This document shows, piece by piece, positions 1-7,861 of a stretch of 64,000 bases of DNA. Source of the stretch: Enterobacter chengduensis (lineage in GTDB: Bacteria; Pseudomonadota; Gammaproteobacteria; Enterobacterales; Enterobacteriaceae); assembly GCF_001984825.2 (NCBI RefSeq), contig NZ_CP043318.1, positions 1,116,001 to 1,180,000 on the forward strand, read 5' to 3'. The notes beneath the pieces are model-generated. The model was not told the origin of the DNA. It saw nothing but the letters and a program-made list of their open reading frames with translations, and did no database searches. Each line of letters opens with the position of its first letter. Position 1 is the first letter of the stretch. The translations under genes and the position numbers were made by a program.

Positions 1-312
1 TGCTTTTAGAGATATTGTTTTGTCATTTAATAATAATTTTTTCCCATTTCCCGTTCTAGATATTAAGTATTCAACTCCATTATGAGAAAAAAGTAACGAG
101 AACCACCAATCTGGAACTGCTGAAGTTAATTTTTTATCAGCATTAGCGCCTAAGCAATGTTGAACGAGGCCGAGAATAAGTGTCTTGCCGACTCCGTTAC
201 TACTGCCTTCTTTTTCTTTAGAGCTATCACCAATAATCAACGTTAGCCCTGTGTCATTGAAATGCACTGGATGAAAGGTTGGCTGATCGCAAGTTAAGCG
301 AATTAACTTCAT
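1..312 (-). CDS. ABC-3C system SMC/Rad50-like ATPase (DUF2326-type), N-terminus only
   Basis: The frame starts with ATG at 312 and stays open to the window edge, so only about 104 N-terminal residues are visible. It begins MKLIRLTC and has a Walker A segment, SSNGVGKT, at residues 42-49, followed by LILGLVQHCLGA. This MKLI...NGVGKS/T...LG layout is typical of DUF2326/ABC-three-component ATPases, which resemble Rad50 and SMC. The stop of the middle component at 313 abuts this ATG directly, so the genes are co-transcribed. In these systems the ATPase is thought to sense invader nucleoprotein and license the effector. The Walker A reading is direct; the family call rests on the three-gene context. 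Confidence 0.8.
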   Translation of the reverse strand, partial: MKLIRLTCDQPTFHPVHFNDTGLTLIIGDSSKEKEGSSNGVGKTLILGLVQHCLGANADKKLTSAVPDWWFSLLFSHNGVEYLISRTGNGKKLLLNDKTISLKA

Positions 313-585
313 TTAACTTTCCTTATTTTGTAATTTGTCATCAATGCTGCATATTGGCATTATTCTGTTTTCGTTATCTAGCATTATTTGTTTGATGCAA
401 AAAAGAATGTCTACGGCAAGCATAAATTGTGTAAAAGAGGGCGTGATTATCGTTGATTTATTTTTTCGCTCTACTTTTGTCCATAGTTCTTCTATGGATA
501 CCGGTCCATCAATTAACGAACGGGTGTATCCTGCAATCGCAATTAGGGAGTTACTAAACCTAACATGCTTATGTGGCAGAAGCAT
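313..585 (-). CDS. ABC-3C middle component (MC6-like)
   Basis: A small protein of about 90 residues that links the effector and the ATPase in ABC-three-component operons. From the chosen ATG it begins MLLPHKHVRFSNSLIAIAG and ends with an LAVDILFCI helix and a short acidic stretch. The (I/L)LPxKHIR start and L..LDLL(F/Y) segment match the middle-component 6 family as I recall it. An upstream in-frame ATG at 600 would add five residues; I prefer 585 because it gives the usual family start. The gene overlaps the effector's 3' end and is followed immediately by the ATPase start, so translation is probably coupled. Confidence 0.72.
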   Translation of the reverse strand: MLLPHKHVRFSNSLIAIAGYTRSLIDGPVSIEELWTKVERKNKSTIITPSFTQFMLAVDILFCIKQIMLDNENRIMPICSIDDKLQNKES

Positions 586-1531
586 TGCTTGGATGTTCAT
601 AAGCATCACATGTCTCAAAATATTTAGCTAAAATTAACTCTGCTGCAAATCGATAACTCGCGACCGCACTTGTGGTAACTTGAGGGGGAAGGAGTTTATC
701 TATCATCCAAGTGTATCTTAAATCTGCATAATTGTGGTTATCTTCAGTTATCGCCAATTTGCTTTTTGCATAAGTTTCTTTAACTTCTTGAGCTATAGTT
801 TGTTCAAGACCGCTATCAACAGAATCTAAAAATTCATTTATCAAATATAGTTGATAACTAAAAGATTCCAGCCTGCTCTTTATTGGTTTTGTAATACCAT
901 TTATTTTTATTTTATCTTCGAAGTCCGGGGCGGTTTCACTTAAAAAATTTATGGGTGAAGAAGATTTTTGTGCTAAAAAAGTCAACACTTCGCCAACAGC
1001 TCGACTATCTGTAAAATCCAAATCAACCTCAGGAATGAAACCTACAATATCTTGCTTTTCACCCTCAGATAATGACATAAATTTTTGAAGGAGCTCCATC
1101 CCGCCCATTGCACCTGCGTGATTAAGACTTTTACTGATTGCAAGCGAATTTAATGAAAGTCCAACAGGTGCTGGAATACCCTTAAAATAATCATTCATTA
1201 CAAAAGTATATTTTGATACTTTCCCCCATTTGGCGACTAATTTATCAAAGTCGCCAATCGATTTATTAACAGCTTCTAGCTCTTTGGTTTGATTTGAAGG
1301 TTTAGGCCCATAAATTTGGAAGTAATGAGCTTCATGAGCAATCCACCCATCATTCCCGCCATCTCCCCAGTTTCCCCAAGGGGAAACAGCTTGAAAGCCA
1401 GGAGTTGCGTATTGCATAACCTTCGAAAAGAGCGCCTGAAAACTGTCTCCCATACATTCGTGTACTTTTAACCGAAAGAACTGTCTGTAGAGGTAATCTT
1501 GCTGTGTCGAACTCATTTTCCTCTCATCCAT
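569..1531 (-). CDS. ABC-3C effector protein (REase-like N-terminal domain)
   Basis: This is the first gene of the three-gene ABC-3C operon, about 320 residues. Near the N-terminus it has PWGNWGDGGNDGW followed by YFQIYGPK. This resembles the GxGGxDG...(Q/E)xK restriction-endonuclease-like core, but a tyrosine stands where the catalytic lysine is expected. I infer a sensor or inactive-nuclease role more readily than a cutter. The remainder is helical with no motif I recognise. Two starts are plausible (ATG at 1531 or 1516), and the frame is open to 1615, where it enters arsR DNA. The AT-rich gene contrasts with its neighbours and suggests recent acquisition. Confidence 0.72.
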   Translation of the reverse strand: MDERKMSSTQQDYLYRQFFRLKVHECMGDSFQALFSKVMQYATPGFQAVSPWGNWGDGGNDGWIAHEAHYFQIYGPKPSNQTKELEAVNKSIGDFDKLVAKWGKVSKYTFVMNDYFKGIPAPVGLSLNSLAISKSLNHAGAMGGMELLQKFMSLSEGEKQDIVGFIPEVDLDFTDSRAVGEVLTFLAQKSSSPINFLSETAPDFEDKIKINGITKPIKSRLESFSYQLYLINEFLDSVDSGLEQTIAQEVKETYAKSKLAITEDNHNYADLRYTWMIDKLLPPQVTTSAVASYRFAAELILAKYFETCDAYEHPSNASAT

Positions 1532-1607
1532 GATGAACACTCTTAGTGATAATATCCTCTCATTCATTGTTGTAAACCTATGATTAGCAAAATTGGAGAT
1601 GATTTCA

Positions 1608-1856
1608 CTTTGCACGGCGCTGGAACAGTCGCAGCCTAAGATCTCTCGTCATCTGGCGATGCTTCGGGAAAGTGGCCTATTGCTGGATCGCAAGCAGGGC
1701 AAGTGGGTTCACTACCGCTTATCTCCGCATATTTCTTCTTGGGCTGCTCAGGTAATTGAGCAGGCTTGGTTAAGCCAACAGGACGACGTACAGGCCATCG
1801 CCCGTAAGCTGGCATCAGCAAACTGCTCGGGTAGCAGTAAGGCTGTTTGTATTTAA
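1608..1856 (+). pseudogene. arsR: arsR fragment, 5' end lost
   Basis: From LCTALEQSQPKISRHLAML onward this reads as the C-terminal 80 or so residues of the 117-residue arsenite-responsive repressor ArsR, with the winged-helix DNA-reading region and native C-terminus intact. About 35 residues are missing. The lost part includes two of the three metal-binding cysteines of the CVCDLC motif and the gene's promoter. The break lies at about 1607, where the AT-rich ABC-3C operon begins on the other strand. A non-functional remnant of an ars operon. Confidence 0.85.
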
Positions 1857-1902
1857 AAAATTTGCCTGTACATATGTGTTTATTCAAATGTGAGGTATTA
1901 GA

Positions 1903-2010
1903 ATGAAAGCGTTAATGGTATTTGAACTGGCATATGCTGCTATAAAGATAGCGTTCCATCGACCCGTTGAACTCACAGTTCTAATGACTCTTCACATTAA
2001 GGCTTTTTAA
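1903..2010 (+). pseudogene. arsD: arsD 5' stub
   Basis: Downstream of arsR, a GAGG ribosome site precedes ATG at 1903. The first codons read MKALMVFELA, matching the start of the arsenic metallochaperone ArsD (MKTLMVFDPA). Similarity then stops at about 1930 and the frame runs on into the 3' end of the convergent OB-fold gene. The ars operon has therefore been cut on both sides, leaving only the arsR-arsD junction. Confidence 0.6.
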
Positions 2011-2425
2011 TCACTTCAACATTAACGCTCGTGGTGCCATTCTCACGGCTTATCTGCCCGCTCACCCGCACCAGATCCTGCGCATCGAAGTGCTGCCCGT
2101 TCCAGACTTTCTGCGGAATACGAACTTTGATGGTTCCGGTTGGATCGCGGAAGGTGTACCACTCTTCCTGCTGCTGGCTGATGACATTGCCTTCCAGCGT
2201 GATCCACGCCCCTTCGTGCATTGACGACACGGCCTGAATGCGGCTTTGACTGTTTTCCTGCTGAACCTTATGACCGGCATACATGCGCTCAGTGGCGACT
2301 GGATCTTTCTCTGCGGAGAAACCGCCTTGCGCTGCCAGGGCTGGAATGGCGATGGATGAAGCGAGCAATACGCCGGTGACGTTGACGAACTGGCGACGAA
2401 TATGACTGAAGTATTGTTTTTGCAT
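1997..2425 (-). CDS. YgiW/YdeI-family OB-fold (BOF) periplasmic stress protein
   Basis: A protein of about 142 residues with a signal peptide (VNVTGVLLASSIAIPALAA) and a BOF-family OB-fold domain, seen in the run GAWITLEGNVISQ...WYTFRDPTGTI...VRVSG. YgiW/YdeI proteins are periplasmic and linked to tolerance of metals, peroxide or cationic peptides. Its promoter carries two G-tract palindromes of the kind found before the metal-efflux genes, so it is probably part of the same metal-responsive regulon. An alternative start lies four codons upstream at 2437. Confidence 0.8.
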   Translation of the reverse strand: MQKQYFSHIRRQFVNVTGVLLASSIAIPALAAQGGFSAEKDPVATERMYAGHKVQQENSQSRIQAVSSMHEGAWITLEGNVISQQQEEWYTFRDPTGTIKVRIPQKVWNGQHFDAQDLVRVSGQISRENGTTSVNVEVIKKP

Positions 2426-2449
2426 AGCAGGTTCCATTTATGATTTCAC

Positions 2450-2466
2450 ATCCTCCCAGGGGGGAT
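2450..2466. promoter_or_regulatory. G-tract operator A
   Basis: ATCCTCCCAGGGGGGAT, an imperfect palindrome 25 bp upstream of the OB-fold gene start. It belongs to a family of similar sites at this locus. RcnR/CsoR-family repressors are known to use G-tract inverted repeats, and such a repressor is encoded at 3749-4018. Confidence 0.6.
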
Positions 2467-2505
2467 AACTTAATCATAAATGAGCGTCTATAAAAGCTCA
2501 ATTGC

Positions 2506-2524
2506 TATCCCCTGCGGGGGGATA
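2506..2524. promoter_or_regulatory. G-tract operator B
   Basis: TATCCCCTGCGGGGGGATA, a near-perfect palindrome 56 bp upstream of operator A in front of the OB-fold gene. Tandem sites at one promoter suggest tight repression. Confidence 0.62.
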
Positions 2525-2545
2525 AAAATGTGACAGGCTTCAGAG

Positions 2546-2572
2546 ATAAAAAAACCCACCGGTCGGTGGGTT
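2546..2572 (-). terminator. Rho-independent terminator after rcnA-like gene
   Basis: Stem AACCCACC / GGTGGGTT with loop GGTC, followed on the minus strand by a run of T residues. It lies 28 bp past the stop of the efflux gene. Confidence 0.8.
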
Positions 2573-2599
2573 CAGGCATGTGGCTTTTACAAGAGAAAA

Positions 2600-3736
2600 T
2601 CAGCGGGTAACGCCGATCCAGCCATGGTAGCCCATGTAAATGCCGACAAGGGCAATCAGTACGCTTGAGAAGTATGGGGCTCGGCGTGCCAGAGTATCCA
2701 GACCGCTCCAGCGTTTGGTTGCCTGGCGAACGCTAAACGCCGCCGCTGCACCCACAGAAACCAGCGTAATCGCCAGGCCGATACTGAAACACAGTACCAG
2801 TGCAGCGCCGAGCGTAAATTCCTTCACCTGGATGCACAGCAGCAGAACGGTGATGGCCGCCGGGCAAGGAATGAGTCCACCGGTTAGCCCAAACAGGATA
2901 ATCTGCCCTGTGGTTACGCTGCGATTGGCAAAACGTTTTTTGATGTCGTTAGCATGGGCTTTTTCGTGAGCGTCCTGGTATTCGCGGGAATTAACATCCA
3001 GCCCCTCCAGCGCGGAGTGGTCATGGTCGTGACCGTGCTCATGCTCGCGAAACTCCACATCATAATCGTGTACATGCCCACGATGGCCTAAAGACAGGCG
3101 CACATCGAAACTGTGTGGCTCAGGGATTGCCAGGACTGATTCCATAAACCCGTCTTTTTCAACGAAGTCGAAAACCTGAGAATACGTTCCAGTCCCCCGC
3201 CTTGTGGCCACAGAGATATTGCTGGCTTCCCATTTCCTGCCGCTGAGTGTGCGTAAACGCCAGTGAGGCGGTTGCCCTTCCTCGAAAATAGAGAGTTCAA
3301 CGCTGCCGTGGCCGGTATCGATTATGCGGGTTTCGTCATGTTCGTGATGGCCGTGGCCATGTTCCTCTTCCTGCTCCATTTTCCACAGTTTTTCACCGCG
3401 CCAGGTGCGCCAGAACATCCATGCCGCCGTGACAAGAATGATGATGGCTGAAATCAGCTGGAACCAGGGTTCAGCGGACTCGGCGGTGAATTTCTGACTG
3501 ATGTACATCCCGCCCATAGCAATGAGCCAGACCACAGACGTATGAGAAATGGTCGCGGCAAGCCCCAGTAATACGGCTTGTTTCACCGTTCCCCTGATAG
3601 CCACAATAAACGCGGCCATCATCGTTTTGGAGTGTCCCGGCTCCAGTCCGTGAAGCGCACCCAGCAGGATCGCACTGGGGATGAACAGCCAGGCATTCGC
3701 CACGCCTTGCTGTAAAAGAGCAGAAAAATCAGTCAT
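2600..3736 (-). CDS. rcnA: RcnA-family nickel/cobalt efflux protein
   Basis: An inner-membrane Ni(II)/Co(II) exporter of 378 residues. The N-terminus holds the family signature GALHGLEPGHSKTMM, and the C-terminal half has the second helical bundle with FGLTGGLIPCPAAITVLLL. Between them are two His-rich loops (EEEHGHGHHEHDE and REHEHGHDHDHS) around a soluble insert, which makes the protein about 100 residues longer than E. coli RcnA. It lies 12 bp after the repressor gene and shares its transcript. Confidence 0.9.
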   Translation of the reverse strand: MTDFSALLQQGVANAWLFIPSAILLGALHGLEPGHSKTMMAAFIVAIRGTVKQAVLLGLAATISHTSVVWLIAMGGMYISQKFTAESAEPWFQLISAIIILVTAAWMFWRTWRGEKLWKMEQEEEHGHGHHEHDETRIIDTGHGSVELSIFEEGQPPHWRLRTLSGRKWEASNISVATRRGTGTYSQVFDFVEKDGFMESVLAIPEPHSFDVRLSLGHRGHVHDYDVEFREHEHGHDHDHSALEGLDVNSREYQDAHEKAHANDIKKRFANRSVTTGQIILFGLTGGLIPCPAAITVLLLCIQVKEFTLGAALVLCFSIGLAITLVSVGAAAAFSVRQATKRWSGLDTLARRAPYFSSVLIALVGIYMGYHGWIGVTR

Positions 3737-3748
3737 GTTTCGCTTGCC

Positions 3749-4018
3749 TTAAAGATATTTAGTTATCTCTTTAAATTCGCTAAGCGTGTTATCAGACTCA
3801 CTGTGGTCGGCATGAAGGGCGTCCTCCAGGCAGTGATCCAGATGGTCATGAATTAAGGTACGCTTCGCATTCGTTATCGCCTTTTCCACTGCGTGCAGTT
3901 GCTGGGCGATATCCAGACAGGCTCTTTCATCTTCGAGCATCTGGATGGTACTTTTCAGGTGCCCTGCGGCACGTTTAAGTCTTTTAATAATGTCAGGGTG
4001 TGATGCGTGAACGGTCAT
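3749..4018 (-). CDS. NreA/RcnR-type metal-sensing repressor (CsoR/RcnR superfamily)
   Basis: An 89-residue all-helical DUF156 repressor with the pattern IIKRLKRAAGHLKSTIQMLE...CLDIAQQLHAVEKAI...LIHDHLDHCLEDAL. Candidate metal ligands are Cys34, His59 and His62/Cys63, plus N-terminal histidines. The HDHLDHCL segment is closer to the NreA subgroup than to E. coli RcnR. It is the first gene of the repressor-pump operon and has a G-tract site 5 bp upstream of its start, so autoregulation is likely. It is the obvious candidate to bind all the palindromes at this locus. Confidence 0.88.
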   Translation of the reverse strand: MTVHASHPDIIKRLKRAAGHLKSTIQMLEDERACLDIAQQLHAVEKAITNAKRTLIHDHLDHCLEDALHADHSESDNTLSEFKEITKYL

Positions 4019-4022
4019 GATT

Positions 4023-4046
4023 TATCCTCTCCAGGTGGAGGGGATA
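4023..4046. promoter_or_regulatory. G-tract operator C
   Basis: TATCC-TCTCCAGGTGGAG-GGGATA: palindrome arms immediately upstream of the repressor-pump operon. A further half-like site (TTATCCTCTCC) occurs at about 4088-4098. Confidence 0.55.
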
Positions 4047-4122
4047 AGATAATGTGTATCAACGCCAGGGTCACACTTTTTATCGGCTTATCCTCTCCTG
4101 ATTCTTTGTCTTTTTGGGTTAA

Positions 4123-5409
4123 TTACTTATCTTTCTTCGGCCATGACGGATGTTCATCGTCGATGACGAAATCATGCTCATGGGTTGTGTCTGAATCGGT
4201 ATGACGGTGAATCTGAGCGTAAGCTTCATGCTCAGGACGCCAGATCAGTACGGCGGCAAGCAGCGACAGCACGGCCACAATAGTCAGGGCGACAAACGAA
4301 GCCTGTGTTCCCCATGTGGCACCTACCCACCCGGCCAGCGGATAAGTGACCAGCCAGCAGGAATGCGACAGTGCAAACTGGGCAGCAAACAGCGCAGGTC
4401 TGTCTTCAGCCGTTGATGAGCGGCGCAGCAGGCGACCACTTGGCGTCTGAGAAAGCGAATAGCCCACACCCAGCAGCGCCCACAGCACAACCAGCGTGAC
4501 GTAATCCTTCAGGAAAATACCCAGCCCAAGTCCAATCACTAAAAGCGCGGTCCCCACAAGCATCGGCATGCGGTCGCTCATTTTGTCGAGGAGTTTTGGG
4601 AGAACCAGCGCCGACACCATGGAACCCACACCGAAGAAGGCCAGAGCAATGGCGGTAGATCGCTGTGAGAAACCAAAATCAGCCTGAACCAGAACAACGG
4701 TGTTGACGATAACCATCGCGCTCGCCGCTGCTACGGCCATGTTGAGTGCCAGCAGGCCACGCAGTCTTGGTGTTTTCAGGAAGATACGCATGCCTCGCGT
4801 CGTTTTGTCATAGATGCTGCGTTTAACCGTTAACGCTTTCATCTTTGGTAATGTGACGGAAACAACCAAAGCCGCAGAGGCGAGGAACCCGACCGCCGTC
4901 CCGGCAAACAGATTGTGGAAGCTCATGACCGTCAGCAGCGCCGCCGCCAGCATTGGGCTGATAACGCTTTCCAGATCGTAGGCCAGACGCGACAAAGACA
5001 GCGCCCGCGTATATTCGCGTTCGTCAGGAAGAATATCCGGGATAGTTGCCTGGAAGGTTGGCGTGAACGCCGCCGAGGCAGACTGAAGTACGAAGATCAG
5101 AATATAGATTTCCCAGATCTGGGTGACGAACGGCAGCGCAATAGCCACCAGAGCGCGAACCAGATCCAACGTCACCAGCATAGTGCGACGCGGGAATTTG
5201 TCGGCAAAGGCTGCCGCCACCGGCGCAACCAGAATATAGGCGCTCATCTTGATCGCCAGCGCGGTACCCAGCACAGCACCGGCCCTGTCTCCGGCGAGAT
5301 CATAAGCTAACAGACCCAGCGCGACGGTCGCCAGACCGGTGCCGATAAGGGCGATAACCTGTGCCATAAACAGGTGGCGATAGGTACGATTAGATAGAAT
5401 ATTGAGCAT
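4123..5409 (-). CDS. MFS efflux pump with His-rich tail (NreB-like, nickel)
   Basis: A 12-helix major facilitator protein of 428 residues starting MLNILSNRTYRHLFMAQ. The cytoplasmic C-terminus carries HEAYAQIHRHTDSDTTHEHD, the His-rich tail that distinguishes NreB-type nickel exporters from drug pumps. I place the start at 5409: the frame is open to 5487, but that extension runs through a G-tract operator, so it is promoter DNA. It lies upstream of the repressor-pump operon in the same direction, as its own operator-controlled unit. The substrate is inferred from the tail and context. Confidence 0.8.
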   Translation of the reverse strand: MLNILSNRTYRHLFMAQVIALIGTGLATVALGLLAYDLAGDRAGAVLGTALAIKMSAYILVAPVAAAFADKFPRRTMLVTLDLVRALVAIALPFVTQIWEIYILIFVLQSASAAFTPTFQATIPDILPDEREYTRALSLSRLAYDLESVISPMLAAALLTVMSFHNLFAGTAVGFLASAALVVSVTLPKMKALTVKRSIYDKTTRGMRIFLKTPRLRGLLALNMAVAAASAMVIVNTVVLVQADFGFSQRSTAIALAFFGVGSMVSALVLPKLLDKMSDRMPMLVGTALLVIGLGLGIFLKDYVTLVVLWALLGVGYSLSQTPSGRLLRRSSTAEDRPALFAAQFALSHSCWLVTYPLAGWVGATWGTQASFVALTIVAVLSLLAAVLIWRPEHEAYAQIHRHTDSDTTHEHDFVIDDEHPSWPKKDK

Positions 5410-5433
5410 CAGGAATTCTCTTGGCTTAAATTT

Positions 5434-5454
5434 ATATCCCCCTGGGGGGGATAT
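5434..5454. promoter_or_regulatory. G-tract operator D
   Basis: Core ATCCCCCTGGGGGGGAT with symmetric AT flanks, 25 bp upstream of the MFS start. Together with operator F it is the best-formed copy. Confidence 0.65.
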
Positions 5455-5491
5455 TGAAAGCATAGAGCGACCTGAAAAAAATGACAAGCAT

Positions 5492-5510
5492 TATCCTGGT
5501 GGGGAGGATA
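5492..5510. promoter_or_regulatory. G-tract operator E
   Basis: TATCCTGGTGGGGAGGATA, a second and more degenerate palindrome upstream of the MFS gene, 38 bp beyond operator D. The paired arrangement mirrors sites A and B. Confidence 0.5.
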
Positions 5511-5541
5511 GGAAGTTGACCAATCATCTGATATTTAGAAT

Positions 5542-5579
5542 AAAAAAAGCTTCAGGTATCCCAGCGTTATACCTGAAGC
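5542..5579 (-). terminator. Terminator of the transglutaminase operon
   Basis: Stem GCTTCAGGTAT / ATACCTGAAGC at 5549-5579 followed on the minus strand by seven T residues. It closes the 7812-5645 operon. Confidence 0.8.
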
Positions 5580-5644
5580 AGCATAAAGAGTGTCGAAGGT
5601 GTTATCACCGCTTCCTTGCGAAGCCCCTTCTGACGAGAAAGGTG

Positions 5645-6448
5645 TTAACTCAGAAGTCCCAGGCAGGTTTTCAGACTCAGCCGCGTGGCTTCAACATCGC
5701 TATGGACGATGGTGCACCAGTCATCACGGTTAGCCCGAACGTCGTCCAGCCAGCTATTCAGCGCCTGATTGAAGGCCATGGTTTTCTCGCGCTGAGGCCA
5801 GCTCATCTGGTTAGCGCTGTAAATATCCTGACCGGGCTGTGGCATCTGTACGGTTTGCTGCGTCGACATCCGGGAGGTCACCGACCAGGTATCAGAGTTG
5901 CCATCCCAGGAAGGCATCACCGGGAAGCCCGCGCCGCGCAGGGCGATATCCCAGGTGGCATCAAACAGGCAGGTTTTCCCGTTTAACTCAAAAGTTACTG
6001 TGTCATGAAATCCCTGGGTTTGCGGCAAAATAGCCAGTATTTCCGGAGGAACGGGTAAATCAGCCCAGTCAAACTGCACCAGTTTTCTCTTCGCCGTAAT
6101 CCCACCGGCAACCAGCAATCGTTCGGCCGCGGCGGCTTTATGACGACAGTCGCCAAAACCCTGCTCAAACAGGCTCATGCTTTGGTTATTCCATGACCCA
6201 AGCTGATAGGGCACGCGCCTGACCAGTTCAAAAATGGCTCTCCGCAGTTCCGTTGAGCCCGGCTGAAGCCCGAGCGACTGCAAAATCCAGCCCGGCGTTA
6301 TCGTCTCCTTAGCAGTGCGGCGAGCAATAATTCTTTGCCATGTATCACTGACTTTTTCGGCCAGAGAGGCTGCCAGGGTTTCCCCCGGCAGTAATGTTGT
6401 CATCAGCAACGCTCCTGTGGTGGTGAGAAAATGTCTGCGCGTCAACAT
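5645..6448 (-). CDS. Tat-exported transglutaminase-like cysteine peptidase fold protein
   Basis: A 267-residue protein with a twin-arginine signal (LTRRHFLTTTGALLMTTLL) and a transglutaminase-like core. A candidate catalytic triad is visible: Cys in GFGDCRHKAAAAERLL, His in GFHDTVTFEL and Asp in CLFDATWDIAL. It should act folded in the periplasm. It is the last gene of a three-gene operon (His-rich protein, methyltransferase-like protein, this gene) whose promoter carries operator F, which ties it to metal response. No role for such an enzyme in nickel resistance is known to me. It might process or cross-link a periplasmic metal-binding partner, but that is speculation. Confidence 0.68.
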   Translation of the reverse strand: MLTRRHFLTTTGALLMTTLLPGETLAASLAEKVSDTWQRIIARRTAKETITPGWILQSLGLQPGSTELRRAIFELVRRVPYQLGSWNNQSMSLFEQGFGDCRHKAAAAERLLVAGGITAKRKLVQFDWADLPVPPEILAILPQTQGFHDTVTFELNGKTCLFDATWDIALRGAGFPVMPSWDGNSDTWSVTSRMSTQQTVQMPQPGQDIYSANQMSWPQREKTMAFNQALNSWLDDVRANRDDWCTIVHSDVEATRLSLKTCLGLLS

Positions 6449-6456
6449 ATCGGGCG

Positions 6457-7377
6457 TTACACCTCCACGCTGCGACGAAGTGCCGACATAACCAGTGATT
6501 CACAGACCACTTCATCGTCCTGTTCCCGGTTTACGCCGGGGAAAACCATTTGACTCACTGGGGATGAACGAAGCCGGTGATAACGGGCAATCGCGCCATT
6601 CATTCCGCCCATTTGCTTACGTCTGACCAGCCGCAGTCCGTGCTCCCACGCGACTTCATCCATCGCGCTCGCCAGAACAGGATCATGGTTGAAGATTAAG
6701 ACGCCATCCCCTTTCAGCAGACGGGCTGCGCTGCGAAGGAACGTTGTGTAGTCCTGCTCGAAATAGGCTGCGGCCTGGGAATAAATAATATCGACCCCAC
6801 CGGCCTGAACGCCGCGATTTTCCAGTGCGCAGAGACCGGCTGCCGTCACGTAGGGATGCTCAGTCACCCCCTTTGGCAGCGATTCGTGCCATGGCGTGAG
6901 ATTGGTGAAATGCAGGAATGCACTCTCCCCAAGCTGCTCCCTGAAACTCTGGGCAAGCCCGGAAATCGTCGCCTGATGGCTGGTCGCTTCTTCAGCACGA
7001 AAACCTGCCCAGGCAGCACCAATTTCAAGGAAGGTGACGGTACCGTTTTTGTGGTGAATATTTTTCGCATGGTGGGCAATGTCGAACCCAATTTCTCGCG
7101 CCAGACGAAAAGAACCACCGCTGGAGGTCCAGGGACCATCGAAACCAAAAGCAAGAATAGCTTTCAGCATCGAACCCGTTTCTTTGTGCATCATTTTCAG
7201 GAACGGAATGACCTTACGCCGCGAAGGAACAGGGACGTTCGGACGCAGTTTTTTGGCCTGGAGATCGCGATTCACGCCCATGCACAGTGTCTGCCAGTGC
7301 AGAGGGTTAATGCGATAATTAAGTTCAGTAAAATTACGCGCAATCTCACGACGCGCCTGTATGGAGTCTGTGTACAT
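6457..7377 (-). CDS. Class I SAM methyltransferase-like protein
   Basis: About 306 residues. It contains VTFLEIGAAWAGFRAEEA, resembling a motif I glycine loop, and later AARLLKGDGVLIFNHDP, resembling the post-motif strand of class I methyltransferases, with FDIAHHAKNIHHK ahead of them. The start at 7377 (MYTDSIQ) follows a good GGAGAA site; the longer frame to 7434 has no ribosome site. It is the middle gene of the operator-F operon. The fold is fairly likely; the substrate is unknown. No signal peptide is seen, so it is probably cytoplasmic, unlike its operon partners. Confidence 0.5.
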   Translation of the reverse strand: MYTDSIQARREIARNFTELNYRINPLHWQTLCMGVNRDLQAKKLRPNVPVPSRRKVIPFLKMMHKETGSMLKAILAFGFDGPWTSSGGSFRLAREIGFDIAHHAKNIHHKNGTVTFLEIGAAWAGFRAEEATSHQATISGLAQSFREQLGESAFLHFTNLTPWHESLPKGVTEHPYVTAAGLCALENRGVQAGGVDIIYSQAAAYFEQDYTTFLRSAARLLKGDGVLIFNHDPVLASAMDEVAWEHGLRLVRRKQMGGMNGAIARYHRLRSSPVSQMVFPGVNREQDDEVVCESLVMSALRRSVEV

Positions 7378-7440
7378 AGCTTCTCCGCTAAATCTGAAGT
7401 TGGTAAACGCCAGGCAGCAAACTGCTACCGGCAACAGCGA

Positions 7441-7812
7441 TCAGATCTTGCGGGTGCTTGGAGGGCGGTAAATTATGTCCGTAGCCTTAACCGGGCTGCG
7501 AAGATCGGCGAGCGGCAACCATCTGTCTGCTATAGGAGAGAGGGTGATCTCCACAGAGGGCGGCTGCTGAGGGGTTTCATGGAAATGGTCTGTCTGATGA
7601 TGGCCTGCGTGACCAGACTGAGGGATATCCGAGTCGTGGGAGTGATCCTGCACTGTCATGGTGACTTCTGCATCATGCAGATTCATCTCGTAACCTGTCA
7701 GGCCGTTGGTACCGTGTGACGCAAACGTGCCCATCGACGACATCATCATGCCAACGGCCATGATGACAATCATCAGAATATAACGGGGTGAACGTTTAAA
7801 CATCAGGTACAT
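7441..7812 (-). CDS. His-rich exported metal-binding protein (CzcI-like)
   Basis: A 123-residue protein with an N-terminal hydrophobic signal or anchor (YILMIVIMAVGMMMSSMGTF), a His/Asp-rich centre (HDAEVTMTVQDHSHD, GHAGHHQTDHFHE) and a Pro-rich C-terminus ending RPPSTRKI. It matches the layout of the protein at 9438-9815 and resembles CzcI-type accessory proteins of metal-efflux clusters. It is the first gene of the operon under operator F. It probably binds Ni or Co in the periplasm. Confidence 0.6.
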   Translation of the reverse strand: MYLMFKRSPRYILMIVIMAVGMMMSSMGTFASHGTNGLTGYEMNLHDAEVTMTVQDHSHDSDIPQSGHAGHHQTDHFHETPQQPPSVEITLSPIADRWLPLADLRSPVKATDIIYRPPSTRKI

Positions 7813-7861
7813 CGCTGAGTGCTTCTCTCAATGGACAGTGACAACGGTTTAAAAATATTAG

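Noticed and set aside
4123..5409. Multidrug MFS exporter
   Set aside because: The His-rich tail, G-tract operators and metal neighbours favour a nickel-type exporter.
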